From: Caenimonas sedimenti
Lineage (GTDB): Bacteria > Pseudomonadota > Gammaproteobacteria > Burkholderiales > Burkholderiaceae_C
Direction of reading: 5' to 3'
DNA: 64,000 nt
Assembly: GCF_007833165.1 (NCBI RefSeq)
Contig: NZ_VOBQ01000013.1
Span: 1 to 64,000 of the forward strand
This document shows positions 6,610 to 15,078 of the stretch, one piece after another (positions within the stretch are counted from its first letter, which is position 1; each line of letters begins with the position of its first letter). The notes under the pieces are model-generated. The model was not told where the DNA came from. It saw nothing but the letters and a program-made list of their open reading frames with translations, and made no database searches. Both the position numbers and the translations under genes were made by a program.

Positions 6610-9600
6610 ATGTTCTCCCGCTTTTTCATCGACCGCCCGATCTTCGCGGCGGTGCTCTCGATCTTCATCATGATCGCGGGCCTGGCCGCCATGCGCGGCC
6701 TGCCCATCGCCCAATACCCCGAGATCGCGCCCCCGGTCGTGACGGTGCAGGCCGTCTACCCCGGCGCCAGCGCGCAGGTGCTCGAACAGACCGTTGCCGC
6801 GCCGATCGAGAACGCCATCAACGGCGTCGAGCGCATGCTCTACATGAGCTCCACCTCGGCCGGCAACGGCGTGGTGCAGATCCAGGTGACCTTCGAGATC
6901 GGCACCGACGTCAACCAGGCGGCACTCAACGTCAACAACCGCGTGAAGCAGGCCGAAGCCAAGCTGCCGCAGGAAGTGCGCCGGCAGGGCGTGACGGTGG
7001 AGAAGGGCTCGTCGTCCTTCCTGCAGGTGCTGGCGTTCTATGCGCCGGACGGCCGCTACGACGACATCTACACCAGCAACTACGTGACACTCAACGTGCT
7101 GGACCAGTTGAAGCGGGTGCCGGGCACCACGAACGTGCAGATCTTCGGTGCCAAGGACTACGCGATGCGCGTCTGGCTCAAGCCCGACAAGCTGGCGCAG
7201 CTGAAGCTGACCACCTCCGACCTGGCGCGCGCCATCAACGAACAGAACGCGCAGTTCGCGGCCGGCAAGGTGGGGCAGTCGCCCACCGGGGGGCCGCAGG
7301 AGCTGGTCTACACGATCATGACACAGGGGCGGCTGTCGGAGCCGGCGCAGTTCGAGGACATCATCCTGCGGTCCAACCCGGATGGCTCCTCGGTGCGCTT
7401 GCGCGATGTGGCCCGCGTCGAGCTGGGCGGCAAGGACTACGACTTCATCGGCCGCATCAACGGCAAGCCGGCCACGTTGGTCGGCATCTTCCTGCAGCCG
7501 GGGGCCAATGCGCTGGACGTCGCGGGCGAGGTCAAGGCCACGATGCGCGGGCTCGAGAAGCGCTTCCCGGCGGGATTCGCCTATTCCATCCCCTACGACA
7601 CCACGCGCTTCGTCGAGGTATCGATCCGCGAGGTGCTGATCACCCTGGCCGAAGCCATGGTGCTGGTGTTCCTGGTGGTGTTCGTCTTCCTGCAGAACTG
7701 GCGCGCGACACTGATCCCGACCATCGCCGTGCCGGTGTCGCTGATCGGCACCTTCGCCGGGCTGTTGCTGCTCGGCTATTCCATCAACACCCTCACGCTG
7801 TTCGGCATGGTGCTGGCCATCGGCATCGTGGTGGACGACGCCATCGTGGTGCTGGAAAACGTCGAGCGGCTGATGCACGAGGAACACATGCCCGCGCGCG
7901 AGGCAGCCATCCAGGCCATGAAGGAAGTCACGGGCCCGATCATCGCGATCGTGCTGGTGCTGTGCGCGGTGTTCGTGCCGATCGCCTTCCTGGGCGGGTT
8001 GACAGGCGAACTCTATCGCCAGTTCGCGATCACCATCTCGATCGCCGTCGTCATCTCGGGGATCGTCGCGCTGACGCTCACGCCTGCCCTGTGCGTGCTG
8101 ATCCTGAAGCGCGAGCACAAGGGCGACAGCCGCATCTTCACCCTGTTCAACCGCGGATTCGCCGACGTGACGCGGCGCTACACCGGTGGCGTGGGCTTCA
8201 TGATCCGGCGCGGCGGCATCGCGCTCGTTCTGTTCGCGGCAATGGTGGCCCTCACCGTGGTTCTCTGGCGCGCCACCCCGGGCTCGCTGGTGCCGGACGA
8301 AGACCAGGGCTTCTATATCGCGGCCGTCATCCTGCCGGATGGCGCTTCGTTGCAGCGCACCGACAAGGTGGTCAACGAGGTGCTCGAGATCATCAAGTCG
8401 AACCCGAACAACCTGGACGCGGTTTCCTTCGCGGGCTTCGACTTCCTCGGCGGAGGCTTCCGCAACAACGCCGCCACCATCTTCGTCACGCAGAAGCATT
8501 GGGACGAGCGCAAGGTGCCGGTGCAGGCCCTGGTGGGTGAGCTGTTCGCGAAGACGGCTGGCGTGAAGGAGGCCCTGGTGCTGGCCTTCAACCCGCCGCC
8601 GATCTTCGGCCTGGGCAACGCCGGCGGCTTCGAGTTCTACATCCAGAACCGGGGCGACGGCGGAGCGGCCCGCCTCTCGGAGGTCACGCAGCAGTTCCAG
8701 GCCGCGGTCGGGAAGTCCAAGCAGCTGGCGGGGGTGCAGACGCTCTGGCGCGCGGCCTCGCCGCAGCTGTACGTGGACGTGGACCGCGCGCGCGCGAAGG
8801 CGTTGGGCGTTCCGGTCGACAGCGTGTTCGACACATTGGCCGCCACGCTGGGCTCCTACTACGTCAACGACTTCAACAAGTTCGGGCGCACCTGGCAGGT
8901 GCTGATGTCGGCCGACCCGGCTTACCGCAAGCAGCCGGACGACATCGGCCGCATGTGGGTGCGCTCCGAGCGCGGCGAGATGGTGCCCGTTTCGGCCATC
9001 GCGAGCGTGCGTTACTCCGCCGGGCCGGAAACGCTGGACCGGTTCAACAACCTGCCGGCCGTGAAGCTGTTCGGGCAGGGCGCGCCCGGCGTCAGTTCCG
9101 GCCAGGCCATCGCGGAGGTCGAGCGCATCGCCGCCGAGACGCTGCCGGCGGATTTCAGCTACGACTGGGGCGGTGCCTCGTACCAGGAGAAGCGCTCCAG
9201 CGGCACCTCGGGCATGGCGCTGGCCCTCGGCGCGGTGATGGTGTTCCTGATCCTGTCGGCGCAATACGAGAAATGGTCGCTGCCGTTGTCGGTGTTGCTG
9301 GCGTTGCCCTTCGGCACCTTCGGCGCGCTGGCCGCGGTCTGGCTGCGCGGCATGACCAACGACGTCTACTTCCAGATCGGGCTGGTGACGCTGCTCGGGC
9401 TGGCGGCCAAGAACGCCATCCTGATCGTGGAATACGCGTCGCTCAAGGTGGGCGAAGGCATGAGCGCATCGGCGGCAGCGCTGGAGGCGGCGCGGCTGCG
9501 CTTCCGGCCCATCGTGATGACCTCGCTGGCCTTTATTCTGGGCGTGGCGCCGCTGGCTTTCTCGTCAGGGGCTGGCGCTGGCGCGCGCGTGTCCGTGGGC

Positions 9601-9768
9601 ACGGGCGTGATGGGCGGCATGCTGGCCGCCACCTTCCTGGCGATCTTCTTCGTGCCTTGGTTCTTCCGTGTGCTGGTCGACAAGCGCCTGCGCGAACGGC
9701 GCAGCACGGACGAACTGCGCACGGAGGCGCGGCTGGCGCACGAACAGGCCGGGAGTCAGCCGGCCTGA
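6610..9768 (+). CDS. RND multidrug efflux transporter (AcrB/HAE1 family)
   Basis: A 1052-residue proton-driven pump of full family length. It starts MFSRFFIDRPIFAAVLS, has the paired transmembrane aspartates Asp409-Asp410 in GIVVDDAIVV and the relay lysine Lys934 in GLAAKNAIL, so the proton pathway is intact. Two large periplasmic loops (about residues 30-340 and 560-870) separate the transmembrane blocks. It forms a trimer with the adaptor encoded just upstream. Substrates cannot be read from sequence; HAE1 pumps usually export amphiphilic drugs, dyes or solvents. Confidence 0.95.
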   Translation: MFSRFFIDRPIFAAVLSIFIMIAGLAAMRGLPIAQYPEIAPPVVTVQAVYPGASAQVLEQTVAAPIENAINGVERMLYMSSTSAGNGVVQIQVTFEIGTDVNQAALNVNNRVKQAEAKLPQEVRRQGVTVEKGSSSFLQVLAFYAPDGRYDDIYTSNYVTLNVLDQLKRVPGTTNVQIFGAKDYAMRVWLKPDKLAQLKLTTSDLARAINEQNAQFAAGKVGQSPTGGPQELVYTIMTQGRLSEPAQFEDIILRSNPDGSSVRLRDVARVELGGKDYDFIGRINGKPATLVGIFLQPGANALDVAGEVKATMRGLEKRFPAGFAYSIPYDTTRFVEVSIREVLITLAEAMVLVFLVVFVFLQNWRATLIPTIAVPVSLIGTFAGLLLLGYSINTLTLFGMVLAIGIVVDDAIVVLENVERLMHEEHMPAREAAIQAMKEVTGPIIAIVLVLCAVFVPIAFLGGLTGELYRQFAITISIAVVISGIVALTLTPALCVLILKREHKGDSRIFTLFNRGFADVTRRYTGGVGFMIRRGGIALVLFAAMVALTVVLWRATPGSLVPDEDQGFYIAAVILPDGASLQRTDKVVNEVLEIIKSNPNNLDAVSFAGFDFLGGGFRNNAATIFVTQKHWDERKVPVQALVGELFAKTAGVKEALVLAFNPPPIFGLGNAGGFEFYIQNRGDGGAARLSEVTQQFQAAVGKSKQLAGVQTLWRAASPQLYVDVDRARAKALGVPVDSVFDTLAATLGSYYVNDFNKFGRTWQVLMSADPAYRKQPDDIGRMWVRSERGEMVPVSAIASVRYSAGPETLDRFNNLPAVKLFGQGAPGVSSGQAIAEVERIAAETLPADFSYDWGGASYQEKRSSGTSGMALALGAVMVFLILSAQYEKWSLPLSVLLALPFGTFGALAAVWLRGMTNDVYFQIGLVTLLGLAAKNAILIVEYASLKVGEGMSASAAALEAARLRFRPIVMTSLAFILGVAPLAFSSGAGAGARVSVGTGVMGGMLAATFLAIFFVPWFFRVLVDKRLRERRSTDELRTEARLAHEQAGSQPA

Positions 9769-9790
9769 TCGCGCGCCTCAGGCGCCGCAG

Positions 9791-10306
9791 TTAGCTGCGG
9801 TTCGGGTTGTTCGGGTAGTCGTCGTCCCGGTTCGACACGCCGTCGCCGTCGCGGTCGCCGTAGGGGCCGTCGCGGCCGCGGTCGTAGCGGTTGGGGATGC
9901 CGTCGCCGTCCCGGTCGCGGTCATAGCGGTTGGCGATGCCGTCGCCGTCGCGGTCACCGTTCGGACCGCGGCGTTCCCAGGTGTTGCCGGCGAGATACCA
10001 CGAGCCGTCAGGGCGCTGGATCCAGCGGGCCTGCTCCCAGATGTAGCCGGGGCGTTCCGACACCCAGTAGCCCGGGCGCCATTCGTAGCGGCCGTTGCGC
10101 CACTCGTAGTGGCCAGGGGCCCAGACGTAGCCTTCGCGCACGCCCGGGGCGGCTTCGAAGATTGGCGGCGGCGGCGCCTGCCGGACGACCACGGTGGGGC
10201 CGTAAGAGGGCGTGGCCACCACGGCAGGGACGGCCTGGGCCGCGCCCGCCAAGCCCATCAAGGCGCTGGCGGCGACCAGGGGGGCGATCAAGCTGTTGTG
10301 TTTCAT
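9791..10306 (-). CDS. Secreted YXWQ-type protein with DxDxDG repeats
   Basis: A 171-residue exported protein. Residues 1-25 are a signal peptide (MKHNSLIAPLVAASALMG, ending AAQA). The middle is an aromatic WxPGHYEWRNGRYEW / WRPGYWV segment like the YXWQ repeats of small betaproteobacterial envelope proteins. The C-terminal third carries calcium-type DRDGDGI repeats in two adjoining 13-residue units ending NRY, then GDRDGDGVSNRDDD, like thrombospondin type 3 repeats. The start at 10306 has AGGAG upstream. It ends tail-to-tail 22 bases from the RND gene. The function is unknown; calcium binding in the periplasm or at the surface is an inference. Confidence 0.75.
   Translation of the reverse strand: MKHNSLIAPLVAASALMGLAGAAQAVPAVVATPSYGPTVVVRQAPPPPIFEAAPGVREGYVWAPGHYEWRNGRYEWRPGYWVSERPGYIWEQARWIQRPDGSWYLAGNTWERRGPNGDRDGDGIANRYDRDRDGDGIPNRYDRGRDGPYGDRDGDGVSNRDDDYPNNPNRS
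9885..9962. repeat. Two tandem 39-base units coding DxDxDG repeats
   Basis: Units at 9885-9923 and 9924-9962 differ at only a handful of positions (both begin TAGCGGTTGG and contain GATGCCGTCGCCGTC on the plus strand). They encode successive 13-residue Asp-rich repeats of the secreted protein at 9791-10306. The high DNA identity suggests recent duplication or slippage. Confidence 0.75.
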
Positions 10307-10434
10307 GGCTGTACTCCTGAAAAGGGGATACCGCCAAAGATGCGGCCGGGCAGGGTGCGCGAGCATCGGCGCAGGGAGCCAAGGCGCGTCGGACGCGGCT
10401 TGCAGTCTCCGATGAGCTGGCAAGCCGCGCTAGC

Positions 10435-10920
10435 TCAGGGCTTTCGGCAATCCGCGGTGCCGCTCGGCTGGCACGGCTGAGCGGTGTGGGCGAGGGCAGG
10501 CGCGACTGCGGTCGCGCGGGCCGGCATGGCCGTCAGGTAGAGCGCCGTGACGATGGTCCCCAGGGCCAGCAGCATGGTGCCGAACAGCAGGTACCAGGGC
10601 CAGCCCGTGACCGGGTTGAAAAACGTCCACGCAGATTCGTGCCCCGATGCCAGGGGCATGGGCCGGCTTGGCCGCTCCGCGCGCTGGATCCAGCGATCGT
10701 GTTCGGCGCGCCGTTCGGCATCCGACAGCACGGCGTAGGCCGCGTTGATGGCCGACATCGCGCGCACCGCGTTGGCATTGCCGGGCATCTTGTCGGGGTG
10801 GTACTTCTGGGCGAGTCTTCGGTAGGCGGTGCGTACGCGCTCGGGCGTGGCGTGGCGCTCGACCTGGAGCACGTCGTAGTAGGTCGGATTGGCGGGCTGC
10901 CAAGACTGTGAATGAGCCAT
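10435..10920 (-). CDS. Membrane-anchored J-domain protein
   Basis: A 161-residue co-chaperone. Residues 13-78 form a J domain with the essential HPD motif at 41-43 in KYHPDK. A single hydrophobic segment (about 107-130, WYLLFGTMLLALGTIVTALYL) follows a linker, and the C-terminus has two cysteines. It would recruit and stimulate a DnaK at the membrane, with the J domain in the cytoplasm. It lacks the Gly/Phe and zinc domains of DnaJ proper. The partner Hsp70 and client are not encoded nearby. Confidence 0.85.
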   Translation of the reverse strand: MAHSQSWQPANPTYYDVLQVERHATPERVRTAYRRLAQKYHPDKMPGNANAVRAMSAINAAYAVLSDAERRAEHDRWIQRAERPSRPMPLASGHESAWTFFNPVTGWPWYLLFGTMLLALGTIVTALYLTAMPARATAVAPALAHTAQPCQPSGTADCRKP

Positions 10921-11011
10921 CAGCTACGAATTTTATAGCTGAGGCGGCTTGATGCGAAGCAGGACCGCGCCCGCGGCGCGGCACCTGTGGGCCGCCCGCG
11001 ACAGCGCGGTG

Positions 11012-11338
11012 TCAGGCCAGGCGGTGGCGGAAGAAGGCGGACACCAGCAGATTGGGGACCGCCGTGTGGTCGCGACGCCGCCGTTCCGCGATGGTGCGCG
11101 CCTGCGGCGGCAGGTGCGACGTCTCGCTCCGGGCGACCAGGGTTGCCGCGCCGAGCGCCGTCTCCAGCGAGTCGTGGTTTTCACCGGCGAACACCTTGAA
11201 AGCGCAGTCGGCTTCCCAGTAGCTCTCGGGCTTGGTCCAGCAGACTTTGGCGTAGCTGCAGAAGCGGTCGCCATCGCCCACCGGGGCGGCGTAAGCCGCG
11301 AAGTAGAAGCCGTTGACTGGCCCCCAGATCCGTTCCAT
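11012..11338 (-). CDS. Hypothetical protein, 108 residues
   Basis: I do not recognise a family. The ATG at 11338 has GGGAG upstream and the protein begins MERIWGPVNGFYFAAYAAP. It has no signal peptide or membrane segment, contains three cysteines, and includes CWTKPESYWEADCAFKVF followed by an Arg-rich helix (RTIAERRRRDH). It lies alone between the J-domain gene and the GntR regulator. A cytoplasmic stand-alone protein is all that can be said. Confidence 0.6.
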   Translation of the reverse strand: MERIWGPVNGFYFAAYAAPVGDGDRFCSYAKVCWTKPESYWEADCAFKVFAGENHDSLETALGAATLVARSETSHLPPQARTIAERRRRDHTAVPNLLVSAFFRHRLA

Positions 11339-11489
11339 GTCGTGCTCCCGAGTACTGCGTGGAGCCAAGTGTGCGGCGTGCCGCAACGCTTGTGGCGTCT
11401 GGTTACACGAATGCGCCTGCGTCCTACGGCGATGTCAGCCAGCGACGGGGGGTCGGCTGTCAGACAACAGCGCGCCGTCGCTCGGCCGT

Positions 11490-12227
11490 TCACGCGGCTT
11501 CGAAGTACTCCGGATGCCGCAGCAGGATCGCGTCCAGGAATTCCATGGGCGAATGGATGTGCACGCGCATCGCGGCGCTCGCCGCCGGGGCGTCGCCGGC
11601 AGCGATGGCGTCGACGATCAGGCGGTGGTGGTCGACCGCGATCTTGTGGCTGCCCACCGCCGGGATCGCCAGGTGGCGGATGCGATTCATGCCGGTGCGC
11701 GCGAGGCGCAGAGCAGTCCAGGCGTGCGGGTGGCCCGCCAGCACCAGGATCCGGTGGTGGAACTCCTCGTCGGTCGAGAGGTGCGTGGCGTAGTCCTTGC
11801 GGGCCGATGCGCGCGCCTGCCGCGCGATGATCTCGGCCAGCTGGCGGCGCTCTGCCGGGTCGGCGCCGGCGGCCAGTTCGGCGGCGCGGCATTCGATGGC
11901 TTCGCGCACGAAGATGGCATCGGCGATCTTTTCGCGGTTCAGGCGCGCGACGAAGGTGCCGCGCTGCGGCACGGCCTCCAGCAGGCCCTCGACGGCCAGT
12001 TGCCGGAACGCGTCGCGCACGGGCGCGCGGCTCACTTGCAGTTCCACCGAGACCGCCTGTTCCGACAAGGCCATGCCCGGCAGGAAGGTGCAGTCGAGGA
12101 TGGCGCTGCGGAGGGTGTCGTAGACGTCGCGGCCCATCGCACCGCGCGCCTGCGGCACGGCGGCGCGGCCTCGGGCCGCTGCTGCGGTGCTGGCGATCTC
12201 GGGGATGTGCGGTCGGGCTCGGGCCAT
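11490..12227 (-). CDS. GntR-family regulator (FadR/FCD type)
   Basis: A 245-residue regulator with an N-terminal winged helix (about residues 28-95: YDTLRSAILDCTF, SRAPVRDAFRQLAVEGLL) and a C-terminal all-helical FCD ligand domain containing the conserved metal-site residues around DEEFHHRIL and DHHRLIVDAI. It probably represses the divergent TTT receptor - dehydratase - aldolase operon and responds to a sugar acid or related carboxylate. An ATG at 12275 is also in frame, but it lies inside the palindrome at 12270-12287, so I chose 12227. Neither start has a strong ribosome site. Confidence 0.85.
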   Translation of the reverse strand: MARARPHIPEIASTAAAARGRAAVPQARGAMGRDVYDTLRSAILDCTFLPGMALSEQAVSVELQVSRAPVRDAFRQLAVEGLLEAVPQRGTFVARLNREKIADAIFVREAIECRAAELAAGADPAERRQLAEIIARQARASARKDYATHLSTDEEFHHRILVLAGHPHAWTALRLARTGMNRIRHLAIPAVGSHKIAVDHHRLIVDAIAAGDAPAASAAMRVHIHSPMEFLDAILLRHPEYFEAA

Positions 12228-12269
12228 GGGGGAGGGTTTGCGCGAAGTTGCGGTCGCAAGCCCGAAGGC

Positions 12270-12287
12270 TAACATACTAGAATGTTA
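12270..12287. promoter_or_regulatory. 18-base palindrome between gntR and the TTT operon
   Basis: TAACATACTAGAATGTTA has perfect 6-base arms (TAACAT/ATGTTA) and a symmetric CTAG centre, with only one mismatched pair in the whole element. It lies in the divergent intergenic region, 16 bases before the TTT receptor start codon. FadR-type GntR regulators bind sites of this size, so it is probably the operator for both directions. Confidence 0.7.
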
Positions 12288-12302
12288 CCAACCGAGGTTC
12301 CC

Positions 12303-13316
12303 ATGACCAAGCGCATCAATCGCCGTGTCGCCGCTGCCGCGGCATTCGCCTGCCTGCTGCCCGCTGCCGCCTGGGCCCAGGCCGATTTCCCGAACAAGCC
12401 GCTCAAGCTGATCTCGCCCTTCCCCGCGGGCGGCACCAGCGACGTGATGGCGCGGATGATCGCCGAGGAACTCGGCAAGCAGCTCAAGCAGCCCGTGGTG
12501 GTGGAGAACATCGGCGGGGCGGGTGGCGTCATCGGGACCGACCGGGGGCTGAAGGCTGCTGCCGACGGCTACACCCTGATCCAGACCGGGGTGGGCCAGA
12601 ACGCCGTCGCGCATGGCATCAGCAAGAGCGTGCCCTACGACTCCAACCGCGACTTCATCCACCTGACGCAGGTGCACTCGGGGCCGAATGTGCTGGTCGC
12701 GCACCCTTCGGCACCGTTCAACAATTTCCAGGAGTTCCTGGCCTACGGCCGCGCCAACCCCGGCAAGCTGAACTACGGTTATACGCCCGCGGCCTCGGGG
12801 CACATGGCGATGGAACTGCTCAAGCAGACCGCCAGCACCTGCGTCGGCGCCCGCAAGGAAAACTGCAAGCCGCTCTTCATGGTCGGCATCCCCTACCGCG
12901 GCGGCGGCCCGATGATGGTGGACCTGCTCGGCGGCCAGATCCCGGTCATGTTCATCAACCAGGACGTCGCCTTGCAGCACGTGAAGGCGGGCAAGCTCAA
13001 GGCGCTGGCGGTGAGCAGCCTGGCGCGCAACCCGCTGTACCCCGACGTGCCGACGATCCACGAGGCCGGCTTCCCGGGCTTCAGCGCGCTGTCGTGGTCC
13101 GGCATCTCGGTCGCCAAAGGCACGCCCAAGCCTGTCGCCGACAAGCTCGAAGCCGCCCTGGTCGCCGCGATGAGCGCACCGGCCATCCGCCAGCGCATGG
13201 AGTCGCAGGGCTTCGTCGTCCCGCAGCAGGGCTCGCACGCCTACACCGGCTTCGTGGCGCGGGAGCTGGACCGCTGGCCGCGCGTGATCAAGGTGGCCGG
13301 CATCAAGGAAGAATGA
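12303..13316 (+). CDS. TTT (Bug family) periplasmic substrate-binding protein
   Basis: A 337-residue receptor of the Bug/TctC family. A signal peptide ends at AWAQA, followed by DFPNKPLKLISPFPAGGTSD and the conserved VVENIGGAGG, both hallmarks of Bug proteins. These capture carboxylates for TctAB-type transporters; no tctA or tctB gene is here, which is usual because Bug receptors greatly outnumber the membrane parts in Burkholderiales. ATG at 12303 follows GAGG. It overlaps the downstream dehydratase gene by 4 bases (ATGA), so it very likely supplies that pathway's substrate. Confidence 0.92.
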   Translation: MTKRINRRVAAAAAFACLLPAAAWAQADFPNKPLKLISPFPAGGTSDVMARMIAEELGKQLKQPVVVENIGGAGGVIGTDRGLKAAADGYTLIQTGVGQNAVAHGISKSVPYDSNRDFIHLTQVHSGPNVLVAHPSAPFNNFQEFLAYGRANPGKLNYGYTPAASGHMAMELLKQTASTCVGARKENCKPLFMVGIPYRGGGPMMVDLLGGQIPVMFINQDVALQHVKAGKLKALAVSSLARNPLYPDVPTIHEAGFPGFSALSWSGISVAKGTPKPVADKLEAALVAAMSAPAIRQRMESQGFVVPQQGSHAYTGFVARELDRWPRVIKVAGIKEE

Positions 13317-15073
13317 AGAAAGAGCCTGTGACACGCAAGAAGTACGAAGACCTGCGCTCCGCGCGCTGGTTCGCCCCCGACGATTTCCGCTCCTTCGGCC
13401 ACCGGTCACGCGCCATGCAGATGGGCTACGACCACGCCGACTGGACGGGCCGCCCCGTCATCGCCATCCTCAACACCTGGAGCGACATCAACAACTGCCA
13501 CTCGCACTTCAAGCAGCGGGTGGAGGAAGTGAAGCGCGGCATCCTGCAGTCGGGAGGCTTTCCGCTGGAGCTGCCGGCCATCTCGCTGGCGGAGAACTTC
13601 GTCAAGCCGACGACCATGCTCTATCGCAACCTGCTGGCGATCGAGTCGGAGGAACTGCTGCGCAGCCACCCGATCGACGGCGCGGTCCTCATGGGCGGCT
13701 GCGACAAGACGACGCCGGGGCTGCTGATGGGGGCCATCAGCATGGGCATTCCCTGCATCTACCTGCCGGCCGGCCCCATGCTGCGCGGCAACTGGAAGGG
13801 CAAGGTGCTGGGTTCCGGCTCCGATTCCTTCAAGTACTGGGACGAGCGCCGCGCCGGCAACATCACGCAGGCGCAGTGGATGGAAGTGGAGGGCGGCATC
13901 GCGCGCAGCGCCGGCACCTGCATGGTGATGGGGACGGCCGCCACGATGATGGGCATCGCCGAAGCCATGGGCATGACATTGCCCGGCGCATCCAGCATCC
14001 CCGCCGTGGACGCGAACCACCAGCGCATGGCCACGCAATGCGGACGCCGCATCGTCGACATGGTGTGGGAAGACCTGACGCCGGCCAGGGTGTTGACGCG
14101 CAAGAACTTCGAGAACGCGATCACGGTGGCGATGGCCGAGGGCTGCTCCACCAACGCCATCATTCACCTGGTGGCGATCTCGCGCCGCGCTGGCGAAACC
14201 TGCGCCGTATCGCTCGACGACTTCGATGCGTTCTCGCGCAAGGTACCCGTCATCGCCAACATCCGGCCCAGCGGCGACAAGTACCTGATGGAGGATTTCT
14301 ACTACGCGGGCGGCATGCGCGCGCTGATGAAGAATCTGGCCGATGGCGGCCTGCTGCACCTGGACGCGCTGACGGTCAGCGGCCGCACGGTCGGCGAGAA
14401 CCTGGAGGGTGCGGAGGTCTACAACGACGACGTGATCCGGCCCTTGTCGAATCCCATCTACCAGGAGGGCGCGCTGGCCGTGCTGCGCGGCAACCTGGCA
14501 CCCGACGGCGCGGTCATCAAGCCCAGTGCCTGCAGCCCGGATCTTCTGCAGCACACCGGCCCCGCGCTGGTGTTCGACGATTACCCGTCCCTCAAGAAGG
14601 CGATCGACGACCCCGATCTCGACGTCACCAGGGACCACGTGATCATCCTGCGCAATGCCGGCCCGCAGGGCGGCCCCGGCATGCCGGAATGGGGCATGGT
14701 GCCCATTCCCACCAAGCTGGTGAAACAGGGCGTGCGCGACATGATGCGCATCAGCGACGCGCGCATGAGCGGCACCAGCTATGGCGCCTGCGTGCTGCAC
14801 GTCTCGCCCGAAGCCTATGTCGGCGGCAACCTCGCGCTGGTGAAAACGGGCGACATGATCACCGTGGACGTGCCGGCGCGCCGCATCCACCTGGAAGTGA
14901 GCGACGCGGAACTCGCGAGCCGCCGCGCCGCCTGGACGCCGCCGCCGCGCCGCTTCGAGCGTGGCTATGGCTACATGTTCAGCCAGCACATCCAGCAGGC
15001 CCACCAGGGCTGCGACTTCGACTACCTCGAAACTTCCTTCGGCGCGCCGGTCGGCGAACCGGCCATCTACTGA
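13313..15073 (+). CDS. IlvD/Edd-family sugar-acid dehydratase
   Basis: A 586-residue iron-sulfur dehydratase of the IlvD/Edd family, sugar-acid branch (arabonate/xylonate dehydratase-like). Cluster or metal residues lie in NTWSDINNCHSHF, GGCDKTTPG and SAGTCMVMGTAATM; the C-terminal domain has SDARMSGTSYGACVLHVSPEA. It would remove water from an aldonic acid to give a 2-keto-3-deoxy acid. The neighbouring GntR regulator, TTT receptor and RraA-like aldolase favour catabolism rather than branched-chain amino-acid synthesis. Its start overlaps the receptor gene's stop (ATGA). The exact sugar acid cannot be assigned. Confidence 0.88.
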   Translation: MKKEPVTRKKYEDLRSARWFAPDDFRSFGHRSRAMQMGYDHADWTGRPVIAILNTWSDINNCHSHFKQRVEEVKRGILQSGGFPLELPAISLAENFVKPTTMLYRNLLAIESEELLRSHPIDGAVLMGGCDKTTPGLLMGAISMGIPCIYLPAGPMLRGNWKGKVLGSGSDSFKYWDERRAGNITQAQWMEVEGGIARSAGTCMVMGTAATMMGIAEAMGMTLPGASSIPAVDANHQRMATQCGRRIVDMVWEDLTPARVLTRKNFENAITVAMAEGCSTNAIIHLVAISRRAGETCAVSLDDFDAFSRKVPVIANIRPSGDKYLMEDFYYAGGMRALMKNLADGGLLHLDALTVSGRTVGENLEGAEVYNDDVIRPLSNPIYQEGALAVLRGNLAPDGAVIKPSACSPDLLQHTGPALVFDDYPSLKKAIDDPDLDVTRDHVIILRNAGPQGGPGMPEWGMVPIPTKLVKQGVRDMMRISDARMSGTSYGACVLHVSPEAYVGGNLALVKTGDMITVDVPARRIHLEVSDAELASRRAAWTPPPRRFERGYGYMFSQHIQQAHQGCDFDYLETSFGAPVGEPAIY

Positions 15074-15078
15074 ATCCC

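Noticed and set aside
6214..9264. A 1016-codon minus-strand open frame opposite the RND pump
   Set aside because: Composition is dominated by His, Arg, Asp and Gln, typical of a shadow of a GC-rich membrane protein gene; no start signal or domain.
12228..12275. Longer GntR start at ATG 12275
   Set aside because: The codon lies inside the 18-base palindrome and the added residues are not typical of the family.
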